Below are positions 37,441-47,425 of a DNA stretch of 64,000 nucleotides, piece by piece. The notes under the pieces were generated by a model. The model did not search any database. It worked only from the letters and a program-made list of their open reading frames with translations, and had not been told where the DNA came from. A program made the position numbers and the translations under genes. Source of the DNA: Meira nashicola (taxonomy: Eukaryota; Basidiomycota; Exobasidiomycetes; Exobasidiales; Brachybasidiaceae); assembly GCA_001600355.1 (NCBI GenBank), contig BCJU01000005.1, forward strand, positions 280,099 to 344,098, in the 5' to 3' direction. Numbering within the stretch: position 1 is the first letter of the stretch; every line of letters begins with the position of its first letter.

Positions 37441-40400
37441 ATGGAAGATTCATATGTTTTTCCACCTCCATTAACACTTCTTTGCCCACCTTCTGGAATT
37501 GTGTTGGAAACAACATGGTTACCTGCATTTCCATTAATGCGTATACCTGGAAGTGATCAAACGAGTGGAGTAAGTGAAGAAATTCCACCTTCACCTTCAC
37601 TTTCTATGGGAGGAACATCATGTTCAAGTTCAACAAGTGGAATAAACACAATCAATCATCCACACCAAGCAACATATTTACCTTTGCATTCACTTTCAAG
37701 TAACAACAGCAATAACAATAATACTAATCGATCAAACAACTTTTATCATCATCAAAAAGAAAAACAACATAATGAACATGTTAAATTATTTTCTTCAATT
37801 AGACCGGATTTGGATGAATTCGTTCGACCGAGTAGTAGTTTAGAAACAGGAGCGTTTTCGGTTAATCTTTCTGTTTCAAATACAACGACTCAATTATCAA
37901 ATGCAAATGCAAATATTACAGTTGCACAAGAAGAAAGAATGCGTGAATTAACTTGTTCAAAAAGTTGTCAATCAAATTCAGCAGGTAGAACGTTAAGGCT
38001 TGATAGTACGGCAGTTGAAAGATTATTACGTTTTCAATCATTAGCTTATAGGATGTGGAATGAAAGTGATCCAATGTTAAGCTTTCATTATGAGACAAAT
38101 GCAGCAATTCATGAAATGATTCATTTCAAGGAACCAATGAGAAAGCCATCAAAAACAAGCTTATTTGGAGGTGGAAGTGAATCTTTTATTTCTTCTTCTC
38201 CAAGCACTGCAAATGCATCTTTTCGTTCAAAAGTTTCTCAAAGTATCGTTTCAAGTTCAATTTCACCAAATAAGAAACTTAAATTGTTAGAAAACAATAA
38301 ATTAGGACTTCTTTTACGCAATCAAAAGACAAAAGCAAGAGGATCACCTTTTATGTTTGAAGATGAAGTTAAATATGGTCAATCAAAATGTTCTTCTCCA
38401 ATCTTTTTAGGTGAAACAGAAAATGACGTACTTTCTTCTTGGGGTGGAATGGCAAAAGCACTTTGGGGTGAAGATTCTGTAAAAGTGATTGAAGAAAATT
38501 CAAATTATTTAACTGTTAAATCAAGTCAACAACCACAACCACAACAACAAAATGCAATTCGATTGGATAAAGAAATCTTAGTTCAATTGAAAGATTGGGA
38601 AACGTTTTATACAACGTATACTTTAGCTTTGTTCAACTTTAATGATTTACCACCTTCACCAAAAGGAGTTCCAGAATTCGACGCTTGTCCAGATGCAACG
38701 CCTACTTATTCTGGAATGTTGTATGCACCCATTCCAAAATGGGAACCGGTTCGATTGCAATCTTTTCATCGTTTAGGTGTTTTAAAGCAAGACAAGATCA
38801 TTCGAGAACGCATAAGTGATATTTTGGATGAAATTCGATTTATTTTACCAAAATTAAAAGTATGTTTACGATACCTTGATTATGACGATGTTTATAATCA
38901 TGCAAGAGATATGATTTATCGTGATGCACAAACGGGTAGAAGACAATCAGTTTGTGCACATACAATTTTAAATCGTAACATGGGAATGCAAATTTATAAC
39001 TTTCGTGAAGATTGGAGATTCAAATTACCCGAGAATGAATTTTTGATAGAAGAGTATGGTCAAACAGTTTATGATGAACATCTTTATCAACATTTTAAAA
39101 TTGATCATTTAATCAAAAAGTATAAAGCATATGTTGGAGTACCAATCTTGGCAGCAGATGGCTTACCTATGGGAGTCTTGAGTGTTTGGGGAAAATTACC
39201 AGGTCGTAAAAGTGAAATTTTAAACAATTTCTTACGTCAAAATTCAAGAAAGATTGGAACACTTTTGGAACTTGGTTATTGTATGAACTTTGTGGCAAAA
39301 TTAGAACAAATGAAAATGACGTTTAACAATTTACCAAAATATTTACCTTTACTTTATGATCAATCAAGAAATATAATTTATGATCTTGGAGGTGCAAATG
39401 CTTCAAGAAGTGGATCAAAAGAAGTTTTTGAAGATTCAATTTGTGCAAGAAATGGTTTATTCGTTATTCCCCAAGAAGGTGAAAAAGTTTTTTCAGTTTT
39501 AGTTTCAATTGGTTCAGTTACAAGATTTAATTGTATTTATCTTGCTGCAATCACTCTTCCATGGGCAAGTTCAACGGAAAAGAGGATGGATATTCTGGCT
39601 TATTATAATGATACAAATGAACAAATGGAAGAACTTTCTTATACGTTTCATGAACGTTTATTTGACAGTGCATCAGAACCTTATATCGTTCTTCAATCTA
39701 CAAATCTTTCTCAGGAATCAACATCATATAATAATGAAGTTAAAGATTCAATTCAACAACAGCCATTCTTGTTGAACAAAAATGAAAGATCAGCTGGAAT
39801 CTTTCTTGCAATAAAACGAAATGGAAAGATGGGTTTCGTTTTAGGAGCAATTGCAAGAAAAGAAGAAGATGTAGTAATTGGAATTGAAGATTTACGTTTT
39901 TTACAATCCGTTCAAGTGAATATAGAAGAAGCATTAACTTTTTTTAGTCATGAATATCAAGAAAGAAAAAAGTTTCCATTTAAAGGTTGTTTACAAAAGA
40001 AAAGAATTGATCATAAATCAAAATCAGCTTCACAAAATGATTTACAAGCAACAGCAACGACGAAATCCGATTCAAAATTCATCATTCGTTCAAATTCATT
40101 AACTTCAATTCGTGTTGAAGGAAAAAAGATTTTAAAAGGAGGAAATAGACCGCCTTCCTTTGATGAAAGATATACACGTTCACCACTTAGAAATGTGAAA
40201 AGTGTTCAAATTTTACAACCACAACAAACATCTTCATCACCTTTAAAGAATCAACAGGAGAAAAAGGATACAAATATGTATACTATTGATGAAACTACAT
40301 GGGATGTTAGAATGCAAAGTAGTCAAAGTACAGATACTCCTGGAACGAATAATCGAGATGAAGAATTGAAACGGAACAGATTACTTGCAACACAAGATGC

Positions 40401-40680
40401 AGTTTTGTTATATAATAAAGTTTCTGCTTATCGAAATTCAATTGAACATCAACAACAACATTCACACAAAGGACCAGAACATAGAAAAGCACAACAAATT
40501 ATCGACTTTTCATCACAAGATTTAACAGTTTCTTCAACTTCAGGTTCTTCTTTTGATCGTTTTGATGTATTTTTGAGACCTCCTCCTCATGTTGGCTTGA
40601 GTCCAAGTCCGAGAAGGAATCGACCTAAAGCTGCAACTGTCAGTTCTACAGAAGCTGTCAAGCAGACGAGTAAAAGTTGA
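37441..40680 (+). CDS. GAF-like domain protein, function unknown
   Basis: A 1079-residue intronless protein. The N-terminal 450 residues are Ser/Asn/Gln-rich with scattered conserved-looking pieces (PPLTLLCPPSG at 8; WGGMAKALWGEDS at about 340). The middle part, about 450-640, resembles a GAF domain: a helix FHRLGVLKQDK, then the DAQTGRRQSVCAHTIL strand-helix, YKAYVGVPILAADGLPMGVLSVWG, and a final amphipathic helix. The part after about 700 continues with a second possible sensor-like fold, then a low-complexity tail. No kinase, response-regulator or DNA-binding domain is seen, so a truncated hybrid-kinase-like sensor or a scaffold are both possible. Confidence 0.75.
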   Translation: MEDSYVFPPPLTLLCPPSGIVLETTWLPAFPLMRIPGSDQTSGVSEEIPPSPSLSMGGTSCSSSTSGINTINHPHQATYLPLHSLSSNNSNNNNTNRSNNFYHHQKEKQHNEHVKLFSSIRPDLDEFVRPSSSLETGAFSVNLSVSNTTTQLSNANANITVAQEERMRELTCSKSCQSNSAGRTLRLDSTAVERLLRFQSLAYRMWNESDPMLSFHYETNAAIHEMIHFKEPMRKPSKTSLFGGGSESFISSSPSTANASFRSKVSQSIVSSSISPNKKLKLLENNKLGLLLRNQKTKARGSPFMFEDEVKYGQSKCSSPIFLGETENDVLSSWGGMAKALWGEDSVKVIEENSNYLTVKSSQQPQPQQQNAIRLDKEILVQLKDWETFYTTYTLALFNFNDLPPSPKGVPEFDACPDATPTYSGMLYAPIPKWEPVRLQSFHRLGVLKQDKIIRERISDILDEIRFILPKLKVCLRYLDYDDVYNHARDMIYRDAQTGRRQSVCAHTILNRNMGMQIYNFREDWRFKLPENEFLIEEYGQTVYDEHLYQHFKIDHLIKKYKAYVGVPILAADGLPMGVLSVWGKLPGRKSEILNNFLRQNSRKIGTLLELGYCMNFVAKLEQMKMTFNNLPKYLPLLYDQSRNIIYDLGGANASRSGSKEVFEDSICARNGLFVIPQEGEKVFSVLVSIGSVTRFNCIYLAAITLPWASSTEKRMDILAYYNDTNEQMEELSYTFHERLFDSASEPYIVLQSTNLSQESTSYNNEVKDSIQQQPFLLNKNERSAGIFLAIKRNGKMGFVLGAIARKEEDVVIGIEDLRFLQSVQVNIEEALTFFSHEYQERKKFPFKGCLQKKRIDHKSKSASQNDLQATATTKSDSKFIIRSNSLTSIRVEGKKILKGGNRPPSFDERYTRSPLRNVKSVQILQPQQTSSSPLKNQQEKKDTNMYTIDETTWDVRMQSSQSTDTPGTNNRDEELKRNRLLATQDAVLLYNKVSAYRNSIEHQQQHSHKGPEHRKAQQIIDFSSQDLTVSSTSGSSFDRFDVFLRPPPHVGLSPSPRRNRPKAATVSSTEAVKQTSKS

Positions 40681-40781
40681 GTGGTGGGTAGTCATTTTCT
40701 TTAAATTCACATTCATATCATTTCATTTTCTCTTCAACATTCATAAATGTACATCATCTGTAAAATATCATCCATTCAATC

Positions 40782-42461
40782 TTAATTCAAAAGAATATTT
40801 TGAATCACTTCCAGAGCTTCAATCAATTCATTATCATAATGACGTCTTGCAATAAGTTGTAAATTGATAGGTGCGTTTTCAAAATCACCTTTATTCCACA
40901 ATTCAACAACTCGACTTGATTCAAGACTCATTTCTTTTGCTTGTTCTTCATTTGTATACTTTTCTTGTCCGGTTGCTCTGATTGGAGTGGGAAAAACACA
41001 TCCTGGCCAATCCATAATGTTCCAAATTGAAGTATAATTCCAATAAAATGCCGTATCATGTGAACAAGCTGGTCCAACGAAACAAGGTGCTAAGACCACA
41101 TCCAAGTCAAACTTATTAAAATGTTCAACAAATTTGAGTCTAAAGTCTTGTAATTCTCCATTCTTTTCAACAATCTCAAAAGCATCATATGGCTTTTCTC
41201 TTGTTTCACGTAAGGTATTTGTAGTCAATGAATACTCCGGTTCGCCACCGTCTCTCAACACTTTGCGTAATTCAGTGTACCCAGTCGGATAATAGAGTGA
41301 GTGCAAGAGTTTATTACCTTGTGCAACATTGTATGGTGTATAAGGAACCAATTCAATCTTGTCCTTTGCTTTTTCGAGTAAATCTCTTGCCCATAACAAT
41401 GCATCTGTGACTGGTGGTTGTGGTGTAATATGACCGTCATTAAGCACAAAACCTACTCGAAGCTTTTTCACCACTGTTTGAGGTTCGCTTGGCCATTTCC
41501 AACGAGTGAGGTGAGAATCAATCAATTCAGGTTTTGCTTCCAAGACAATTTTCATGAAATAATTGATTCCTGCCAAAGAAACAGTCATTGGACCACCACA
41601 ACAAGCAATACTTATCGGAGCAGAAAGAACGCCTGCAGGCATTGAAGTTAATGGAACAATTTGAGAACTTGGTTTGAAACCCCAAATACCACAAAATGCA
41701 CTCGGACCACGAATTGAACCACCAATATCAGTTCCTAATCCTAATGCTGATCCTCTCATTGCGATTAATGCTGCTTCTCCGCCTGTTGAACCACCTGCGC
41801 TTAACATTGTATTGTATGGGTTCAAAGTTCTGAACATGAATGAAGTACATTCTAAATGCATGATTGCTTGTGGTTGATTTGTCTTTACGTAAAAGATTGC
41901 GCCTGCTTTACGTAAGATTGAGATTAACAAACAATCTTCTTTACTCTTCTGTTCTCGTGTTGAGATGAAACCCGTTGAAGCTGGATGACCTTTGAGCGGC
42001 ATATGATCTTTCACGCTAATAGGTAAACCATGCAAAGGACCAAGTGGCTTACCTGTTTGTTTGAGGTATTGATCAGCTTTCAAAGCAGATTCAAGTGCTT
42101 CTTCTTCAAAATAATCCACCAAACAACCTGTCAATTGATGAACAATAACTGCACGTTTACAAAATGCCGTAGTAACTTCAACCGATGTAAATTCCCCCTC
42201 AATCATCTTTTTCACCAATGTAGGCGCATCATATTGTTCAGTAATAATAATTTCTTCTTTTGTCAAGAGTCCACATTCACCAACAACACCACTAACATCT
42301 TTCGGTGCACTCAAAACCACCTTTTCATCTAACCAACGTGATCTTGAAATCTTGTCTGATAATTCTTTACGCAGTATCGCTCGTCTCTCTTCAAAATTTG
42401 CCGTTCCTGTTGGCAAATCTAACGCTTTCGGATTGATTGGAATAATTTTCAAATCTGACAT
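40782..42461 (-). CDS. Amidase (acetamidase/general amidase family)
   Basis: A 559-residue protein started at the ATG at 42461. The frame stays open for 59 more codons, but those are Cys/His-rich and look like leader. It belongs to the amidase-signature hydrolases, which hydrolyse small amides to a carboxylate and ammonia. The Ser-Ser-Lys triad is complete: Lys151 (ISVKDHM), Ser225 (AGGSTGGE) and Ser249 (DIGGSIRGP). GPLHGLPISVKDH and FKPSSQIVP are typical of fungal AmdS-like enzymes. No signal peptide is seen, so it is likely cytosolic. Substrate cannot be told from the sequence. Confidence 0.9.
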   Translation of the reverse strand: MSDLKIIPINPKALDLPTGTANFEERRAILRKELSDKISRSRWLDEKVVLSAPKDVSGVVGECGLLTKEEIIITEQYDAPTLVKKMIEGEFTSVEVTTAFCKRAVIVHQLTGCLVDYFEEEALESALKADQYLKQTGKPLGPLHGLPISVKDHMPLKGHPASTGFISTREQKSKEDCLLISILRKAGAIFYVKTNQPQAIMHLECTSFMFRTLNPYNTMLSAGGSTGGEAALIAMRGSALGLGTDIGGSIRGPSAFCGIWGFKPSSQIVPLTSMPAGVLSAPISIACCGGPMTVSLAGINYFMKIVLEAKPELIDSHLTRWKWPSEPQTVVKKLRVGFVLNDGHITPQPPVTDALLWARDLLEKAKDKIELVPYTPYNVAQGNKLLHSLYYPTGYTELRKVLRDGGEPEYSLTTNTLRETREKPYDAFEIVEKNGELQDFRLKFVEHFNKFDLDVVLAPCFVGPACSHDTAFYWNYTSIWNIMDWPGCVFPTPIRATGQEKYTNEEQAKEMSLESSRVVELWNKGDFENAPINLQLIARRHYDNELIEALEVIQNILLN

Positions 42462-42788
42462 TTTCGAGTAGGTTCGTTGTTGAGTTGGGTAGAGTTGAAC
42501 GATCACTTGGTTGAGTATTTGGTGAGGATGGAAGAGATAAACGGTGCAGAAATGTGGGGTGGGTAGAAAATTGAAATTTATGCAAGAATATTTAAATAAA
42601 AGACGGCGCCGCATTCTCATGAATCCGCATGACCACAATGATTAGACTTCCGCCCCCGCTTTTTACATGATCATACGACCACAAAAAAACCATCACACAT
42701 AATCATCATTTGAAAAAAATAATCATTATAATAGATAGAGTGTAAATGATATATACCGTACAAATCTCATCAATTCGAAAAAACTTGC
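42462..42788. other. Intergenic region
   Basis: About 330 bp between the amidase start and the NDR kinase stop, both on minus. It should hold the amidase promoter. No gene is seen. Confidence 0.5.
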
Positions 42789-44656
42789 TCACAGATGATC
42801 TGCATTTCTCTCGAATCGACGGAAGGTGTAACCCATAAATGCCAAATCTTTATTATCTGTTGCCGAAGAAATATCCGTAGAAGGCAATTCAGGAACATCG
42901 TTATAATCTTCCACAGGGAAATAACTTGTATCTGTGATAGATTTGAGAGTTGGAACGAATGGTGCTTCAATATGACGAATCGAATCAAAATCAACACCTG
43001 CAAAGAATGCATGTTCTCTGATCTCCTTTGCACCTCCATTTAATCCTAATCTATGTTGAGCAGGGCACAACAACCTCTTGATCAAATCGATCGCTTCATG
43101 TGACAAATGCACATCATCAGGGAACGCCCATTCCAGTCCCAGAATCTTCTTGTACGTTTGATGAGCATCATCACTGCAGAAAGGTGGATAACCACACAAA
43201 CATTCAAACATAATCGCTCCCAAACTCCACCAATCACATTCATGTCCGTATCCTTGTTGTAAAAAGATTTCAGGTGCGATATAATCTGGAGTTCCGACTG
43301 TAGAATAAGCAAGTTTACGTCTATTTGCTTTCCAAGTTGCGATTTGATCTTTACTGCTCAATGTCAATACGATCGAATTAACAGCAACACTGTTTCGTCC
43401 GCTCTGTTGTTGATTTTGTGGGCTGTTGCTATCGAACAGCTTTTGGTAGTAAGCCGAATCGTGTTGCTTGTGGAAACCGGTGGACAAACCAAAATCCGAA
43501 AGTTTAATGTGTCCCTTTTGGTCGATGAGAATATTGTCAGGCTTGATATCACGATGAATGAAACCTAATTTGTGGATACCTTCCAACGCGAGAACACATT
43601 CTGCCATATAGAATCGTGTCACATCTTCCGAGAATGTATCATATTTGATCAACATCGTCATCAAATCACCACCTGGCAAGAATTCCATCAACAAATACAA
43701 GTATTGTGCATCTTGGAATGAATAATACAGCTGCACAACCCATGGTGAATTGGACTCTGCCAAAACATCACGTTCTGCTCGTACGTGTGCCAATTGGTCC
43801 TTTTTGAACATTTCTGCTTTGCGAAGGGTCTTCATTGCATAAATTTTTCCGGTATCAACCTTTTGTACCACTCTCACTTCACCGAAAGCACCTTTTCCGA
43901 TCACCTTGACGGTACGGAAATCATCCAGTCCAAGTCTGGTACGACGTAAGCGCAAGAATCCAGATTCTTTGCGACCTAAAGAAGCCAATTGACGATGTTT
44001 ACGTTCTTCTGAAATTGGTACTCCATCTGGTGGATTTGTTAATCGTTTTTCCACTTCTACACGTCTGTTACTTCTTTCGATAGCTTGTTCTACAGCTACT
44101 TTATAGAAATGTTCCAATTTCAATTTGGCACCTGTTGCAGCATCAAGTGTTGTTTTGGACATACCTTGTGTACTTCTTTCAAAGTATACATAATCTGAAC
44201 CTTTATCACTTGTTGAAGAGGACGTTGCATTGCTTGGTCTTCCACTACTTCCCACTGGAGGGGAAGAAGGTGAAGTAGATTGAACGCCTTGCATTGGAGC
44301 GGGACCTTGATTGCTACTTGTTGCACCAGCACCGCCACGACCTGGACTAATTCTTCCTGCGCCGTAGTTAGGACTGGGAGAGCGATTGATCGAACTTCCA
44401 ACTGCACCTGGACCTGGACTTGCACCACGATAGCCAGGAGCACCATTACCTCCTGAATGGGGTGCTTGAAGATTATGTTGTTGATATTGCATTTGTGCTT
44501 GATGTGCGGCTTGAATTTGCTGTTGATGAATTTGTGCGGCTTGAGACATTGCGGGATGTTGCAGCTGACTAGGGGGCTGTTGTGCCTGAGCGGCCAAGGC
44601 AGCAGCTTGAATTTGAGCTTGTAAAGCAGCCGAGGGAGAATATTGTTGATGAGGTG

Positions 44657-44689
<33 letters not shown>

Positions 44690-44975
44690 GATGGATTTGT
44701 TGTTGCTGAGCATATGCTTGATTGCCGGAATATCCTCCTTGCTGTTGCTGTTGTTGCTGTTGAGGGTAACCGTATTGCGGCATTCCGCTTCCTCCGCCCA
44801 TACCTCCGCTATACTGACTACCACCTCCTGATTGAGGAGCAAATTGAGCTCCGTAAGCGTTCATTGCAGGTTGTTGAACGTGTGGAACCTGGCCTTGCAT
44901 ATAACCACCGCCGCCACCTCCGGCCCCACTACCAGGAGATGTACCTTGTCCATATGCGCCGTTTCGATAGGACAT
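42789..44975 (-). CDS. CBK1: NDR/LATS-family kinase (Cbk1/Orb6/Ukc1)
   Basis: A 728-residue AGC kinase of the morphogenesis (RAM/MOR) pathway. The N-terminal 260 residues are Gly/Gln/Pro-rich with a poly-Gln run of about eleven. Next comes the MOB-binding helix ([12 protein letters not shown] at about 301). The kinase domain runs from about 352: IGKGAFGEV, the Lys in [22 protein letters not shown], a family-typical insert before the activation loop, the activation-site Ser/Thr in [15 protein letters not shown], and the C-terminal hydrophobic motif FMGYTFRRF. All catalytic residues are intact. In smut fungi the orthologue is called ukc1 and controls cell shape and pathogenic growth. No intron. 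Confidence 0.95.
44640..44760. repeat. CAA/CAG trinucleotide tracts (poly-Gln) in the NDR kinase gene
   Basis: Two Gln-coding trinucleotide runs on the minus strand lie in the N-terminal low-complexity region, separated by about 20 codons. Probably length-variable. Confidence 0.7.
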
Positions 44976-45631
44976 TGTGGGAAAAGAGGGGAAGATGCGA
45001 AAAAGAGGGGTTAGGGGAGCTCAGAAGAGGTTCTTATAGATGCTGAGCGGGGTGAACACTATGCTGAAGTTCCAACTACTTGCTTCTTTCTGATCGATCG
45101 TCACTTCTTGACAGAAAGGAGTGTACTTGTTATTCTGTCCTATGTCAAAGATGAGGAGCAAGAAGATCTCTCTAATCAAACTTGACATCAAAGCGATTCT
45201 CAAGTGAATAATTAATTACGAGATCTGAGTTTAGTGTCGCGCTGTGCTTTCCATCAAACAAGCACTATCTCACTCTGTTTTTTTAGGTTTGTTGCGCTCG
45301 AGCACACGCGAATTTTATTGTTGCAGCGTTCGCCTCACAGAAATACGCGCTTTGCTGGACGCTAATATGTGACAAATTGAGTGTTGCAGAGGCCGAGCCA
45401 CTACGACTCTCAATAAACTTTTCACGGTCAGAACGAAATTTATCAGACGCGCTGGGCAGTAGTGATGCATGCTGGAGCTCCCCTTTTCCCTTTCCAACCG
45501 GAGCCTTTTATTCTCATCACACAACAATAATTATGTTAGAAGAAGTTTCATTTTCATGAGACTCTAATTGTATAAAGCTTGGTGTTGGTTAATGTACAAA
45601 TTTTTTCTAGGCTTTTTCATTCAAGGTCATA
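44976..45631. other. Intergenic region upstream of the NDR kinase
   Basis: About 655 bp. It carries a T run near 45278 and an initial purine-rich leader of the kinase gene. No gene is seen. Confidence 0.5.
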
Positions 45632-46831
45632 TCACAGACGTGATTGTAGTCCAGAGGGAATTAACCCCACTTTTGTTTCACGCAATCGTGCTTTCCATTC
45701 GTATTCTTCAACAGGTTTATAGAGCCCATCAGATTGTAATCTTGCCAAATGTCTTGCGTTGATATCCTTGACAGTTTTACAACCCATCAAAGCCATAACA
45801 AGTTTAAATTCGTCATGCAAAATATTTAAAGCGATCGTCACGCCTTCTTCACCTTTATATGCTAAACCCCAAAGTGGAATTCTGCCTACCCAGCAATAAT
45901 CTGCACCAAGTGCTAAAGCTTTAAAGATATCACTTCCACGTCGAATACCACCATCTATATGAACTGGAATTCTACCTTTCACAGCATTAACAACTTCTGG
46001 CAAAGCATCCAGAGTGGCAAGAGTGCCATCTAGTTGTCTTCCACCATGATTGCTAACGATAATTCCATCTGCACCATGTTGAACTGCCAATTCTGCATCT
46101 TCAGCAGTCATGATCCCTTTTAACCAAATTTGCATTTTAGTTTTCTTTTTAAAATATTGAATTTTTTGCCAAATCAAAGCAGCATCATATGCTATTCTTT
46201 CATCTGTTGTGACCATACTTTGTGGTTCTTCAATTTCAGGTAAATTTGGAAATTTGAGTGTTGACGGTAGACTGAAATTATTTTGAAATTCGTTCAACCT
46301 TCTTCCTAACCAAGGACAATCGACAGTGATAAAAACTGCTTTACATCCTGCTTCTTCTGCTCGTTTTAAAACGTTTAGATTAATATCAACATCTTTTAAA
46401 ACGCACAATTGTTGACAATATGCAATGTCTTTCTGATTAATAATTCGTGCTTGTTGACAAACTTCTGTTGTTGAATAGTTTGACCAAACTGAAAGTGCCA
46501 TATGTACTCCTTTACGTGCAGCAGCTCGAGAAGTTCCTAATTCACCTGTAGGATGAGCTAAAGCATGATTGGCTGCTGGACTGAATCCCATGGGAAATGC
46601 AGAGACTTTGTCTAGGCAAACAATGCTCGTATCAACGTTTGTCACATCAATCAATACTCGTGGTCGTAATCTGTATCGATCGTATGCTAATTTGTTGTCG
46701 TCTCTTGTCAGCAAATCCATTGAACCTCCCGAAAAGAAACCTGCAACCATCTTTGGCAAATTTGCCATTCCTTCCTTTTCCAAATCTGCGATACAATGTA
46801 CCCGATCATCGTATACTGCCGAACGATTCAT
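45632..46831 (-). CDS. FMN-dependent 2-hydroxyacid dehydrogenase/oxidase
   Basis: A 399-residue protein started at the ATG at 46831; the nine codons upstream are ignored because the homologous part begins after it. It has the FMN-dependent alpha-hydroxyacid dehydrogenase fold (glycolate oxidase, L-lactate oxidase and related enzymes). Present are LRPRVLIDV, the Asp of FITVDCPW (about 171), the Lys of IWLKGIMTAEDAE and the catalytic His/Arg of VSNHGGRQLDG. IDGGIRRGSDIFKALALGAD is the FMN-phosphate loop. Two active-site Tyr positions of glycolate oxidase appear changed: Tyr24 to Phe (AGFFSGG) and Tyr129 to Cys143 (QLCVLKD). No cytochrome b2 domain. The substrate is unknown. Confidence 0.88.
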   Translation of the reverse strand: MNRSAVYDDRVHCIADLEKEGMANLPKMVAGFFSGGSMDLLTRDDNKLAYDRYRLRPRVLIDVTNVDTSIVCLDKVSAFPMGFSPAANHALAHPTGELGTSRAAARKGVHMALSVWSNYSTTEVCQQARIINQKDIAYCQQLCVLKDVDINLNVLKRAEEAGCKAVFITVDCPWLGRRLNEFQNNFSLPSTLKFPNLPEIEEPQSMVTTDERIAYDAALIWQKIQYFKKKTKMQIWLKGIMTAEDAELAVQHGADGIIVSNHGGRQLDGTLATLDALPEVVNAVKGRIPVHIDGGIRRGSDIFKALALGADYCWVGRIPLWGLAYKGEEGVTIALNILHDEFKLVMALMGCKTVKDINARHLARLQSDGLYKPVEEYEWKARLRETKVGLIPSGLQSRL

Positions 46832-47425
46832 GATTGAGAGAAATATCTTTGTGAACAACGTTTCAGCAACGTACAGTACAGCAGAGTGGTGTCATCGACT
46901 CAGGTTGTTTCGTTCAAAACACAAAGAAATTTCGAAAGCTTTAGATCATCAGATCAGTGTGTTTGGGTGATAGAATCCGAGTCAACTACCCACAAAGAAG
47001 TGCTAACTAAATGGTGGTGGAAAGAACGATGCCAATCCAATACCCAATCATTGCTTAAATTAAAGCCAAGTGACCGTTCCATGACAAGCATATAAATTGT
47101 ACGCCGGCCATTCCTACACAATGGCCGGCGGCGCACGGTTACGAATGTATGCACCTGCAATGCATATAGACTAACACGCTGCTTGCAATATTCTCATATA
47201 GTGTTCATTCCGCGGAACCGCTGAAACCCACATGGTCCTTATCTTTCCTTTTTTTTGTTGGTTCTTCACTTTTTCGGAGACCGCATTTTGTGTGTGTGTG
47301 TAGACTGTATGCATGCATGATGAGTGTTTTTAAACTGATAATCAAAAGAGGCTCAAGTGATAAAAGTATGAAATTATATATGCATACATTCATGTACACG
47401 GTGTAAAAGTATGGGAGTGTACACT
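46832..47425. other. Intergenic region with a GC-rich palindrome
   Basis: About 595 bp between two minus-strand metabolic genes, mostly AT-rich. An 11-bp-arm palindrome at 47102-47130 stands out (annotated separately), as does a short GT run at about 47290-47300. Confidence 0.5.
47102..47130. promoter_or_regulatory. Perfect GC-rich palindrome upstream of the hydroxyacid oxidase
   Basis: CGCCGGCCATT (47102-47112) and its exact reverse complement AATGGCCGGCG (47120-47130) flank a 7-nt loop. It includes CGG and CCG half-sites 17 bp apart. It lies 271 bp upstream of the hydroxyacid oxidase start in AT-rich DNA, so chance is unlikely. It may be a regulator site (Zn2Cys6-type) or a hairpin in RNA. 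Inferred. Confidence 0.5.

Noticed and set aside
40782..42638. The longer start of the amidase at 42638
   Set aside because: The 59 extra residues are unlike other amidases and overlap the likely promoter. The ATG at 42461 starts the conserved region.
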